DNA of 64,000 nucleotides, from positions 62,001 through 126,000 of the forward strand of contig NZ_JAQUHV010000004.1 in the NCBI RefSeq assembly GCF_028681615.1, read 5' to 3'. The notes beneath the pieces are model-generated. The model was not told the DNA's origin, made no database searches, and saw only the letters and a list, made by a program, of their open reading frames with translations. Position 1 is the stretch's first letter. Every line of letters begins with the position of its first letter. The position numbers and the translations under genes were made by a program. Below are positions 40,489 to 48,286 of the stretch, in pieces. The DNA is from Sulfuricurvum sp. GTDB lineage: Bacteria > Campylobacterota > Campylobacteria > Campylobacterales > Sulfurimonadaceae.

Positions 40489-40890
40489 TTGCAATTTCGG
40501 GAACTCTCCGCATCCGAGTTGGTTGAGGGATTCGCCCTCCTCACAACCCTCCGACCGGAACTCACTTCCGAAGCGTTTGATGCATTCATAACCTCACAAT
40601 ATCCCAAAGACTACCGACCCATCGGTGCCTATCAGCGAGGCGAGTTACAGGTCTATACTGGGGTGAGTATACGGGAGAATTTGGAGTTGGGACGACATTT
40701 GATCGTGGATGATTTTGTAACCTATACCGGATGCGAGCATCTGAGCGGCGAAATGATCGATTATTTAGGCGATTACGCCAAAATGCACAAATGTCAAAGT
40801 ATTTTAATATGGGGAAAACAGAGGGGACTTTCTATTGATGATTTGAATGGATTCCGCCCCAAAAGGGACGGTTATATAAAAACCTTCTAA
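40489..40890 (+). CDS. GNAT-like hypothetical protein
   Basis: This 133-residue protein starts with TTG one base after the valS stop. The region with LVDDFVTYTGCEHLSGEMID and the order of strands suggest a GNAT acetyltransferase-like fold, but the acetyl-CoA loop (Q/RxxGxG/A) is not clear and the substrate is unknown. It is presumably cotranscribed with valS. Confidence 0.6.
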   Translation: MQFRELSASELVEGFALLTTLRPELTSEAFDAFITSQYPKDYRPIGAYQRGELQVYTGVSIRENLELGRHLIVDDFVTYTGCEHLSGEMIDYLGDYAKMHKCQSILIWGKQRGLSIDDLNGFRPKRDGYIKTF

Positions 40891-41457
40891 TTATTCTTCA
40901 ATACCTTCAACTTCAATGATGAGTTTTACATCATCTCCTACAACAAAACCGCCTGCTTCAATTGCTTTATTCCAGTTCAGACCGAAATCTTTACGATTAA
41001 CTTTTCCCGTCAAAGTGAATCCTGAACGCTGATTTCCCCATGGATCCGTAATCACTCCCCCCATCTCGATATTTAACACCTCTTTTTTCGTCACTCCGCG
41101 GATGGTCAAGTTACCGGTCATTTTTGTTTTGGTAGCACTTGTCATGGTAAATGTAATTTCAGGATAATTTGCCGCATCAAAAAAATCGGCACTTCGTAAG
41201 TGATCATCACGTTTAGAGATTCCTGTATCGACAGACGCTGTTTTAATATGACCGCTAAGCGATTTAAACATACCTTTGTTCAAATCATACGTCCCGTTAA
41301 AATCGCTAAACTTTCCGCTTACGGTACTGATCATCATATGTTTAACGTTGAATCCTACACTGGTATGTGCAGGATCAACTTTATAAACTGCAGCTGAAGC
41401 CAATCCGGATCCAATCAACAATCCGGCCAACACTGTCACTAAAAAACTCTTTTTCAT
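40891..41457 (-). CDS. YceI family periplasmic lipid-binding protein
   Basis: This 188-residue protein has a signal peptide (MKKSFLVTVLAGLLIGSGLASA) and the YceI lipocalin-like barrel with YKVDPAHTSVGFNVKH at the start and NWNKAIEAGGFVVGDDVKL at the end. YceI proteins bind isoprenoid or polyprenyl chains in the periplasm. I chose the ATG at 41457 because AAAGGA lies seven bases upstream; the TTG two codons earlier would overlap that ribosome site. Confidence 0.85.
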   Translation of the reverse strand: MKKSFLVTVLAGLLIGSGLASAAVYKVDPAHTSVGFNVKHMMISTVSGKFSDFNGTYDLNKGMFKSLSGHIKTASVDTGISKRDDHLRSADFFDAANYPEITFTMTSATKTKMTGNLTIRGVTKKEVLNIEMGGVITDPWGNQRSGFTLTGKVNRKDFGLNWNKAIEAGGFVVGDDVKLIIEVEGIEE

Positions 41458-41585
41458 CGTCAATCCTTTGGAGTTAATCTGAGGATATTGTATGCGGTTT
41501 TTCTCAATGAATAATTAACGTAAGAATAATGGATAATAAATTTAAGCTTCGTTATACTTTTACCACACTATTTCAAAGGTCTCTA

Positions 41586-42269
41586 ATGCAGCTTTGTGTC
41601 GCTCTCGATCTCCCAAGCCAAGAAGAAAATCTAGCTCTTATAGAAAAAATCAAAAACTACCCCGTATGGCTCAAAGTGGGGCTCCGATCCTATATACGTG
41701 ATGGAAAGCCCTTTATTGATGCGATCAAAAATATCAATCCCGAATTCAAAATTTTTCTTGATCTCAAACTTTACGATATTCCCAATACTATGGCGGATGC
41801 GGCAGAATCGATTATGGGGTTAGGTGTTGATATGTTCAATGTCCATGCTTCTGCCGGACGCAAAGCAATGCGTGAAGTGATGAAGCGTCTTGAGCCTTAT
41901 GAAAATCGACCTTTAGTGCTTGCGGTAACCGCTTTGACTTCATTTGAAGAGAATGAATTCACTCACGTTTACGGAGAGAACATTGCGCTCAAAGCCGATC
42001 GTTTCGCGCAGGATGCCCATGAGGCAGGACTGGACGGTGTTGTATGCAGTGCGTATGAAAGTGCATCAATCAAATCGCTCACTTCAGATGCCTTCATCAC
42101 TCTGACCCCGGGTATACGTCCATTCGGCGAAGATGCTGGTGATCAAGAACGTGTTGCCACGATCGAAACGGCACATACCGAAAAAGTAGACTTTATCGTT
42201 GTCGGTCGTCCGATTTACAAAGCTGAGAATCCTGCCGACGTGGTGGAAAAAATATTACAAAATCTCTAA
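41586..42269 (+). CDS. pyrF: Orotidine 5'-phosphate decarboxylase
   Basis: This 227-residue TIM barrel enzyme makes UMP from OMP. It has the catalytic DLKLYDIPNT motif, and VGRPIY near the phosphate-binding loop. I set the start at the ATG at 41586 (MQLCVALDL), preceded by AAAGG; the frame upstream to 41529 adds 19 residues that family members lack. It is single-domain, without fused OPRT. Confidence 0.94.
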   Translation: MQLCVALDLPSQEENLALIEKIKNYPVWLKVGLRSYIRDGKPFIDAIKNINPEFKIFLDLKLYDIPNTMADAAESIMGLGVDMFNVHASAGRKAMREVMKRLEPYENRPLVLAVTALTSFEENEFTHVYGENIALKADRFAQDAHEAGLDGVVCSAYESASIKSLTSDAFITLTPGIRPFGEDAGDQERVATIETAHTEKVDFIVVGRPIYKAENPADVVEKILQNL

Positions 42270-42306
42270 TTATTCCGTAATATTTTTGTAATAACTTTCA
42301 TCTAAA

Positions 42307-42334
42307 CTTCCGTAAAAACACCATTCTACGGAGG
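42307..42334 (+). promoter_or_regulatory. Hairpin covering the ribosome site of the next gene
   Basis: CTTCCGTA (42307-42314) can pair with TACGGAGG (42327-42334), giving an 8 bp stem with one G-U pair and a 12-base loop. The 3' arm contains GGAGG, the only good ribosome site for the ATG at 42343. Such a stem would hide the site when folded. Confidence 0.45.
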
Positions 42335-42342
42335 TTCCCCTT

Positions 42343-43065
42343 ATGAAAAAATTTCTGCTTCTTATCCCTGTAGGAGTGTTGGCCGCAACAGGAGTTTTTT
42401 GGTTCACGGCCGAGAAAAACATTGCTTCCATTCAAAATGCACCCTCTAATGCAAATCTTCCTCACGGTTCTCAAAAGCTCTTTACCGAAAGCGAACGATC
42501 TCTTCGCCAGATTGTCCGACATGGAGATGAACAATCTATCCAAAAACTCAATGCATCACTTGAGGCAATAAACACTGAACTTTTACAACGTCAGAAACAA
42601 GGATTTGCAGTTAAAGATATCGAAGCACATTTATCGCAGTATAAACACGACAGTATGCTGTTAAGTGATAAATTCACACCGTATTTAAAACAACTGCACC
42701 AATTCGACCAATACGAAGAGACACACGAAAAAAGTTTCATGACAGCTATCGAGCAAATCGGCCTATATGAGCTCAAAACATCTTATGAAGAGTTGGGTAA
42801 ACTCCGTACAGACTATATTAAAGAACCCTCCGATACAACCAAAATAGCTTATGAGACTCAATTAAATAAAGTAACCCAGATTATTACGGAACTCTATCTG
42901 GACAGTACGATTGACAAGCCGCTTTTTGATTATCTGGCAAACCATAAACACTATTTTGAGACGATTGATACCGCCTATAATGAAATCGGGTTTGAGCGTA
43001 TCCATCAATTACGCACAAACGGCTATGCGATCAAAACCGGATTGCAACTTCTTCCTACTCTCTAA
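42343..43065 (+). CDS. Hypothetical protein with N-terminal membrane anchor
   Basis: I do not recognise this 240-residue protein. It opens with a hydrophobic signal or anchor helix (MKKFLLLIPVGVLAATGVFWF), and the rest is predicted to be helical and hydrophilic, with many charged and polar residues and no cysteines. A four-helix periplasmic sensor-like fold is possible. It follows pyrF by 73 bases. Its ribosome site lies in a possible hairpin. A sigma-54-type promoter for a 48-codon gene follows immediately. Confidence 0.6.
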   Translation: MKKFLLLIPVGVLAATGVFWFTAEKNIASIQNAPSNANLPHGSQKLFTESERSLRQIVRHGDEQSIQKLNASLEAINTELLQRQKQGFAVKDIEAHLSQYKHDSMLLSDKFTPYLKQLHQFDQYEETHEKSFMTAIEQIGLYELKTSYEELGKLRTDYIKEPSDTTKIAYETQLNKVTQIITELYLDSTIDKPLFDYLANHKHYFETIDTAYNEIGFERIHQLRTNGYAIKTGLQLLPTL

Positions 43066-43067
43066 AT

Positions 43068-43087
43068 TTTGGAATACTCCTTGCTTA
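43068..43087 (+). promoter_or_regulatory. Sigma-54 (RpoN)-type promoter
   Basis: TTGGAATACTCCTTGCTT has GG at 43071-43072 and GC at 43083-43084 with exactly ten bases between, and it matches the campylobacterial flagellar form of the consensus (TTGGAAN6TTGCTT). The expected transcript start is about 12 bases after the GC, roughly 20 bases before the ATG at 43116. Confidence 0.6.
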
Positions 43088-43115
43088 AAAAGTGAAAATC
43101 ACTCGAGGAGTACAT

Positions 43116-43262
43116 ATGAAATTTATGGATAAAATCGAACTTGTCGTCAAACTAAAAGAAAAAATTGTCGAAGCCAAAGCTTCAAATGAAGCACTTGCAA
43201 CGCAATTGCAAGTGCTTTTGGATCAAATTGTCAGTACACCCAAAAACTCTCCTGCAATTTAA
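43116..43262 (+). CDS. Small helical protein, 48 residues, sigma-54-controlled
   Basis: This short gene is preceded by GAGGAG five bases before its ATG and by a sigma-54-type promoter. The product is mostly a predicted amphipathic helix or coiled coil (KIELVVKLKEKIVEAKA and LATQLQVLLDQIV), with an acidic and basic mixture and no signal peptide. The function is unknown; control by RpoN would link it to flagella or chemotaxis. It is followed by a possible terminator stem at 43270-43290. Confidence 0.6.
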   Translation: MKFMDKIELVVKLKEKIVEAKASNEALATQLQVLLDQIVSTPKNSPAI

Positions 43263-43269
43263 TCCACCA

Positions 43270-43290
43270 AAGCACCTATTTAAGGTGCTT
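43270..43290 (+). terminator. Weak terminator-like hairpin after the 48-codon gene
   Basis: AAGCACCT (43270-43277) pairs perfectly with AGGTGCTT (43283-43290) around a 5-base loop. No U tract follows, so termination may be partial. Confidence 0.4.
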
Positions 43291-43306
43291 GTTATCTACA
43301 GCTACG

Positions 43307-43312
43307 TATAAT
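43307..43312 (+). promoter_or_regulatory. -10 box of tRNA-Ser
   Basis: A perfect TATAAT lies 22 bases before the mature tRNA 5' end and is followed by a GC-containing discriminator (TACGCC), as is common for stable RNA genes. Confidence 0.5.
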
Positions 43313-43333
43313 TACGCCTCTTCAATCATATAT

Positions 43334-43423
43334 GGACGAGTAGGAAAGCGGCTGAATCCACCTCCCTGCTAAGGAGACGTACTGGCAACGGTACCGAGAG
43401 TTCGAATCTCTCCTCGTCCGCCA
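43334..43423 (+). tRNA. tRNA-Ser (anticodon GCU)
   Basis: This 90-base class II tRNA has acceptor arms GGACGAG (43334-43340) and CTCGTCC, a long variable arm, the T-loop TTCGAAT and an encoded CCA end (43421-43423). The anticodon loop CTGCTAA places GCT at 43368-43370, reading AGC/AGU codons. The outermost anticodon-stem pair is C-A rather than Watson-Crick; the rest fits. It is the only tRNA seen in the window. Confidence 0.92.
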
Positions 43424-43689
43424 CTCATAAAACCTCCAATATTTACTGACTTTAAAGCCTATTTTTACAACGCTTTTACTGTAGCTTTTTACTACTATTT
43501 GAAAATTTTCTCTATGAATCTCATATTATCTTTATTATGGAATAATTGCGGAATGACGCAGGAATACCTTCCGAGCTGAATGTGGTAAAACATTAGGTCA
43601 TGACGATAAATCGCTCTTTGGATCGAATTTACCTGAAAGCAGAAGTATTAATATTACAAATATACGCGCTTATAGATACAAGGAAAATT

Positions 43690-44292
43690 ATGATGAAAAA
43701 AATTATTCTTGGCCTTTTAATCGGCACTTCTGCGTTTGCAGCACATCAAGTAGAATTTAATCTTAATGACAAAGAAGTTGAAGGACAAGTGCTTTTTGAT
43801 TTGTCAAAAATGGGGGTTCCGCTGGAGGGAGCTTACGCTGGAGCACGGATATTAAATGGGGATGAGAGAAACAGCGATAAAATCGAAAATATCAGTCAAT
43901 TTAAAGAAGTATCATTTTTGATAATGCGTCCGGTGAAGAGTGTCGAAGGCTTGTCTTTAGGTCTTGGGATTAAAGGGGTATATACCAAATTTGACGGTGC
44001 GCATTATTCCGCCATCCCTTTAGGATTAGAAGCGAATATGAAATTGCCCTTGGCAACTCCGTTTCCATTGCATGTAAATGGTGCTTTGTATTATGCCCCT
44101 TCCGATTTGACATTTCTTGACGGTGATAAATACCTAGAGGTTCGTACTTACCTTGACGCAGAGGTAATCCATAATAAACATATTGAAGTGGGCTATCGTA
44201 ATATTGACCCCGATCTTATAAGTCACCCTTATAGCAGTCACAATGTTACCTACAATGAGGCATTCTACGGTGGACTTCGGCTCGACTTCTAA
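43690..44292 (+). CDS. YfaZ-like outer membrane protein
   Basis: This 200-residue protein has a signal peptide (MMKKIILGLLIGTSAFA) and an alternating-residue pattern of beta strands ending in an aromatic residue (GGLRLDF), as in outer-membrane barrels. It resembles the YfaZ family in length and strand layout. I chose the ATG at 43690 because AAGGA lies just upstream; the frame opens 30 codons earlier without a ribosome site. The function is unknown. Confidence 0.65.
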   Translation: MMKKIILGLLIGTSAFAAHQVEFNLNDKEVEGQVLFDLSKMGVPLEGAYAGARILNGDERNSDKIENISQFKEVSFLIMRPVKSVEGLSLGLGIKGVYTKFDGAHYSAIPLGLEANMKLPLATPFPLHVNGALYYAPSDLTFLDGDKYLEVRTYLDAEVIHNKHIEVGYRNIDPDLISHPYSSHNVTYNEAFYGGLRLDF

Positions 44293-44347
44293 ACACACAC
44301 TGAAAATTTAAAGAGAAAATAGGAAGCAGCATCGCGGTCAAGTTACT

Positions 44348-45031
44348 TTATTTACCTATTTGACTTCGCAAATGTAATTCTCCACCCTTTTGTGCATACA
44401 CGAGTAACGCAGCAATACTCACTCCGCGGTCTGCAATCCGTTCGAGATTTTTGAGTGTACCGAGGACATTAATATATTCCATAGAATGTTCTGAATTGGT
44501 CATAATCAATGCAAGAATATCTTTTTCAATGATGGAAAAAATATCATCGTTTATCGATTCTTCAATAACAACTTTTCTGTAAAGATCATGCGCATTGCAA
44601 TGTTCAATATCCATCATAAAATCATAAATATATTCGAGTGTGTGTATGGTTGTCTTATGAAGATAAACGATCGGATCATTAAACGGGCTTAAATTAAATG
44701 TATCAAAAATATAGTCGCAAAAGCGTTTACAGTATTTATCGATGCTATCAACAATACGATCAATTTCATTCGTCATTTTTAGATAAACAATCAGGTCTCT
44801 AAGCTCATTGGCTTCAGGGCCGAAAAGAGCGATCGTTTGGATGGTCTTCGTATCGATGTTATCTGTAACAGCTTTTATCGTTTTTATCTTTGATTGGACG
44901 GATGCATATATGTCACGGTCACGATTTTCAAAAGCTTCAAGGGATTGTTTGCTTGATAAGAGAATATCGTGAAGCAGCATAGAGATCATTTCGCGGATTT
45001 CAATCAATTTATGTTCATAGCTCGGCAGCAT
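44348..45031 (-). CDS. PhoU-like regulator
   Basis: This is an all-helical 227-residue protein with two PhoU-type repeats, the second carrying the NVLGTLKNLERIADRGVSIA segment with the metal-binding E-x-x-x-D pattern. PhoU proteins restrain the PhoR-PstSCAB phosphate sensing system or act with Na/Pi cotransporters. No pst or pho genes lie nearby. I set the start at the ATG at 45031 because AAAAGG precedes it; starts at 45064 and 45076 are possible. Confidence 0.72.
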   Translation of the reverse strand: MLPSYEHKLIEIREMISMLLHDILLSSKQSLEAFENRDRDIYASVQSKIKTIKAVTDNIDTKTIQTIALFGPEANELRDLIVYLKMTNEIDRIVDSIDKYCKRFCDYIFDTFNLSPFNDPIVYLHKTTIHTLEYIYDFMMDIEHCNAHDLYRKVVIEESINDDIFSIIEKDILALIMTNSEHSMEYINVLGTLKNLERIADRGVSIAALLVYAQKGGELHLRSQIGK

Positions 45032-45146
45032 CGTATAAAGCCTTTTGGATAAAGTGTGACACATTATAGGTCCCAATCATCACTCACATATTACAAAAGC
45101 CTTTTTACCCGTAATCTTTATCTCAGACATACTGAATCGTATTACG

Positions 45147-45443
45147 CTACCAATATTTTATGACCATAAATAGGATGATAAATAAAATCCCGATTATCGC
45201 AATAAAGAAAAACTTATCGGCAATATTTTCAAGTTTTTCTTCTTTTTGTATATCTTGTGTCCTTATGGATAAAAATAAAAAAATAACAGATCCAACAAGC
45301 AACAAAGCAATAACCGAAGTAAACTCATCTATAAAATTATTTTTTGAAGCATTGTTTATATGGATGGATGTTATTACAAAAAGACAAAATCCGAGAAGAT
45401 TCGCCGATGTGCTTAATATATGTTGGGAAGTGCTATTGGCCAT
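45147..45443 (-). CDS. Hypothetical three-helix membrane protein
   Basis: This 98-residue protein has hydrophobic helices at about 10-26, 41-58 and 76-96 and a charged loop (RTQDIQKEEKLENIADK). I do not recognise a family. It lies 28 bases downstream of the TPR-like gene on the same strand and may share its transcript. Confidence 0.65.
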   Translation of the reverse strand: MANSTSQHILSTSANLLGFCLFVITSIHINNASKNNFIDEFTSVIALLLVGSVIFLFLSIRTQDIQKEEKLENIADKFFFIAIIGILFIILFMVIKYW

Positions 45444-45471
45444 TTCATACTACTTATCAATAACTTCAAAC

Positions 45472-46290
45472 TCACCAATTATCATCACCGGAATCTGACA
45501 GTGTATCAGAAGAGTTATCATCCCATGAGGAATTGTCTTCTACTCCGAAATCGTTGCCGCCCATATCATAGGAAGGTTCATTATTCACGATTGGCGTATT
45601 GTTTATATTCTCATGCATATTGTTTGATGATGAACCATCCATGAAGTGGTGCATCAGTTCTTCCCCTGCTACAAAACCGGCACCGGCAGCAGCCCCGGTT
45701 GCCAAACCGGACATTATTCCACCGCCCAATCCACTGCTTTGCGGAGGATAAGACGGCCCATACGGATTATTTGGATTCGGATAGTTTGCATATCCTCCGC
45801 TTGTACCGCCGTTGTACTGAGCAGGATATCCGTTGTTTCGTGAAGAAAAAGAACGGATAGCTAACCAGACCAGCACAAGAGCACCTAAAGCCAAAAGTAT
45901 CATTGTCCATGGAATAGGATGATTATTGGATTGGGCGGCACCTACGGGACTTGTATTCATCTGTACATTAGAAGAGATAGCCAAATGCTGTTTTAAACTT
46001 TGAACGGCTTGCGGTTTAGCAAACGGTAAACCGGGTGCAAGTTTTTCAGCATTTTCAAGTTCATTTTTGGCATCAGACAAATTGCCTTGTCGAACCAGTA
46101 TTTCTGCATCAACATAATGTGCTTTAGCACTTTCGGGATGCACTTTTAAGACTTGTTCAACCATTCGGTGGGCACCGTTCAAATCTCCTGACTCTGCGGC
46201 CTGATAGACTTGGTGAATACTCGTAACAGTGTCAGCGTATGCAAAAAAAACACTCATAAGCACTACACCTGCAATTTTAGAAAATGACAT
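45472..46290 (-). CDS. TPR-containing membrane protein with Gly-rich and acidic tail
   Basis: This 272-residue protein has a signal peptide (to about residue 19), two or three TPR-like helices (about 20-105, AKAHYVDAEILVRQGNLSDA), one membrane helix at about 127-146, a Gly/Tyr/Pro/Asn-rich region (about 150-200) and a C-terminal tail of about 50 residues rich in Asn, Asp and Ser. I do not recognise the whole protein. The TPR half suggests protein-protein contacts in the periplasm. Confidence 0.7.
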   Translation of the reverse strand: MSFSKIAGVVLMSVFFAYADTVTSIHQVYQAAESGDLNGAHRMVEQVLKVHPESAKAHYVDAEILVRQGNLSDAKNELENAEKLAPGLPFAKPQAVQSLKQHLAISSNVQMNTSPVGAAQSNNHPIPWTMILLALGALVLVWLAIRSFSSRNNGYPAQYNGGTSGGYANYPNPNNPYGPSYPPQSSGLGGGIMSGLATGAAAGAGFVAGEELMHHFMDGSSSNNMHENINNTPIVNNEPSYDMGGNDFGVEDNSSWDDNSSDTLSDSGDDNW

Positions 46291-46384
46291 TTTTTTCCTT
46301 TATCTTTTTAGACGTTTTGTTCAAAATAATTCTAAACAAGATATACAAATGAATACATAATGAGTATAGATATATGAGATAAAT

Positions 46385-46415
46385 GCTCTTTCAATGTGAC
46401 GAGTAAAGAAAGAGC
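46385..46415. repeat. 8 bp inverted repeat before a four-codon frame
   Basis: GCTCTTTC (46385-46392) and GAAAGAGC (46408-46415) are perfect complements with a 15-base spacer. The repeat lies just before an AAGGAG ribosome site at 46423-46428. Confidence 0.5.
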
Positions 46416-46572
46416 TTAACTTAAGGAGTTGAAGAATGAAGCCCTTTTGATTTGTTCAAACCATTGGGTTAAAGAAGTATGAATCAAAATGGTAAACGAA
46501 TAAGAATATTTTATTATTGAACTCTATTTATTACAGTACGGTCACTTCAAATCCAAGTATTTACCATCCTTT

Positions 46573-46578
46573 TATAAT
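46573..46578 (+). promoter_or_regulatory. -10 box of the PAP2 gene
   Basis: A perfect TATAAT lies about 29 bases before the TTG start at 46607. It falls inside the longer reading frame that opens at 46517, which supports the shorter start. Confidence 0.5.
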
Positions 46579-46606
46579 ATTCTCAAAATTTATAAAAAGG
46601 GCTTTT

Positions 46607-47248
46607 TTGCCAACGAACAGATATATCATTTATACGTCAATTGCCGTAGTGTTAAGTGCATGTTTTTCCTATTTTTTTGTAGACAGATCTCTTGCCCTTT
46701 ATTTTCATAATTTGCACAGTTATTGGGTTGATCCCTTATTTCACGATATTACTAAAATCGGAGATTCTCAATATAGCTTGTTTTTAACCTTTACTCTTTT
46801 TTTATTCTCTTATAAAAAAAATCATCAATTTGCCTACAAAGCTTTATATCTCTTTAGTATTGTAGCCATCAGCGGTCTTTTGGTCGATCTGATAAAAATC
46901 ATTGTCGGACGTTTACGACCTGATATGTTATTTGAACATAATATGTATGGATTTGTAGGTTTTCACTTGGGTTCAGAGTTCAATTCATTACCATCGGGTC
47001 ATTCTGCAACAGCTTTTGCGCTATGTATCGGACTCACACTACTATCTCCGAAACATAAAATGCTGTTTCTTATGATTGCCGTTTTGGTTTGTGCCAGTCG
47101 TGTAATACTCAATTTCCATTACTTGAGTGATGTTTTGGTCGGAGGCCTCATAGGCGGGTTGGTAGCATATTTTATGTACCAAAAATATATGTTGCATCAT
47201 AAACTATTTCATACTTCTGAAGTTACGTTAAACAGTAAAACTCATTGA
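46607..47248 (+). CDS. PAP2-family lipid phosphatase
   Basis: This integral-membrane phosphatase has the three PAP2 motifs: KIIVGRLRP, PSGHS and SRVILNFHYLSD. It probably dephosphorylates a polyprenyl pyrophosphate or a lipid A phosphate. I chose the TTG at 46607 (213 residues) with AAAAAGGG upstream; the frame runs back to 46517, but its start lies upstream of the likely -10 box. It heads the unit with the flippase-like and glycosyltransferase genes. Confidence 0.85.
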   Translation: MPTNRYIIYTSIAVVLSACFSYFFVDRSLALYFHNLHSYWVDPLFHDITKIGDSQYSLFLTFTLFLFSYKKNHQFAYKALYLFSIVAISGLLVDLIKIIVGRLRPDMLFEHNMYGFVGFHLGSEFNSLPSGHSATAFALCIGLTLLSPKHKMLFLMIAVLVCASRVILNFHYLSDVLVGGLIGGLVAYFMYQKYMLHHKLFHTSEVTLNSKTH

Positions 47249-47264
47249 TTACGGTGTTACCTCA

Positions 47265-48266
47265 GTGCAATTAACAAAAGCTACAATAAACAAAGATTCT
47301 GCGGAACAACTATCAGAAACTCCGTTCAATGCAGTACTCAGTAGGATACGTATGTTTAACATGATCAATATTCTAAAATTCTCTTTCTCCCTCCTTTTTT
47401 TATGGATCGCATTTAGAGTGGTGAACTTTCATACGGTTGTTCCTATCATTATGCATGCTGACAGAACTTTTATTATTTTCGCTTTTATTCTTCAATTGGC
47501 CAGTACGATCCTTGCTTCCTATCGATGGTCACTTATTATGGGTGCACTCCATTTTCATCAAACCTTTTTATTTTATTTGGGAAGTTATTTCAAAGGAGCT
47601 TTTTTCAATCAGGCATTGCCCGGGAGTATCGGAGGTGACGCAGTTCGAGGGCTTGAGCTTGGGAGTATGGGATACAGTAAAAAAGAAGCTTTCGCCGGTA
47701 TTTTCATAGACCGTATTGTCGGACTCGTAGGACTTTTGATTTTAAATTTCAGTGCAAATTTATTGAGTCATGATCTTTTACCAATATGGCTGTTTCATCT
47801 GGTCAATATGATTTGTATCGGCGGTATAATAGGCTTTAGTACTCTTATCGTATTACATAAAATACAATGGCTCCATACCTATAAAGCCACCCGTTTATTT
47901 GCAAATCTTTCGCATCGTTTTCGACAAGTCTATGCTACCAGACAAACGATCCTCGTTCAGGTCGGATTATCAGTCATCATCCATTTTTTATCTGTTTTGG
48001 CGTTTTATGAAATAGCCCGTTCAGTCGGGATTCCTTTGCCGCTGAGCCTTTTTTTGGTCGTAGTCCCTCCGGTCTTTTTGCTTACCATTGTTCCGATATC
48101 ACTGGCGGGTTGGGGAGTGCGTGAAAGTGCGATGGTCGGGATTTTTATCCTAGTCGGCGGTTCCAAAGAGGCTATCCTCTCCGTTTCTCTTTTATATGGA
48201 ATCATGCTGATTATCGCGAGCTTACCGGGGTTGTTGATTTGGGCCAGAGGGAAAAGGCTTGTTTAA
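47265..48266 (+). CDS. Flippase-like membrane protein (lysylphosphatidylglycerol synthase TM region family)
   Basis: This 333-residue protein has about seven to eight helices and matches the UPF0104/LPG_synthase_TM family with FFNQALPGSIGGDAVRGLEL, the family hallmark. Such proteins are thought to move lipid-linked sugars or lipids across the membrane. The start is GTG, 16 bases after the PAP2 stop. Relatives often lie beside glycosyltransferases, as here. Confidence 0.82.
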   Translation: MQLTKATINKDSAEQLSETPFNAVLSRIRMFNMINILKFSFSLLFLWIAFRVVNFHTVVPIIMHADRTFIIFAFILQLASTILASYRWSLIMGALHFHQTFLFYLGSYFKGAFFNQALPGSIGGDAVRGLELGSMGYSKKEAFAGIFIDRIVGLVGLLILNFSANLLSHDLLPIWLFHLVNMICIGGIIGFSTLIVLHKIQWLHTYKATRLFANLSHRFRQVYATRQTILVQVGLSVIIHFLSVLAFYEIARSVGIPLPLSLFLVVVPPVFLLTIVPISLAGWGVRESAMVGIFILVGGSKEAILSVSLLYGIMLIIASLPGLLIWARGKRLV

Positions 48267-48286
48267 TATTTTGGTAGGAGCGAAGC

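Larger units (their letters stand above)
46291..46606. other. 316-base non-coding region
   Basis: No full-length gene is seen. It contains a perfect 8 bp inverted repeat GCTCTTTC/GAAAGAGC (46385-46415, 15-base loop). A strong AAGGAG site and an ATG follow at 46436, but the frame ends after four codons. A TATAAT near 46573 serves the PAP2 gene. The left end carries the promoter and AAAGGA site of the TPR gene on the minus strand. The rest is AT-rich. Confidence 0.6.

Noticed and set aside
43075-43112. Ribosome-site hairpin TACTCCTTG/CGAGGAGTA for the 48-codon gene
   Set aside because: The 5' arm is part of the sigma-54 promoter and should lie upstream of the transcript, so the stem would not form in that mRNA. 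It would count only if another promoter is used.
43334-43689. tRNA-Ser as a mobile element attachment site
   Set aside because: I found no direct repeat of the tRNA 3' end and no integrase within the window, although the following genes look accessory.
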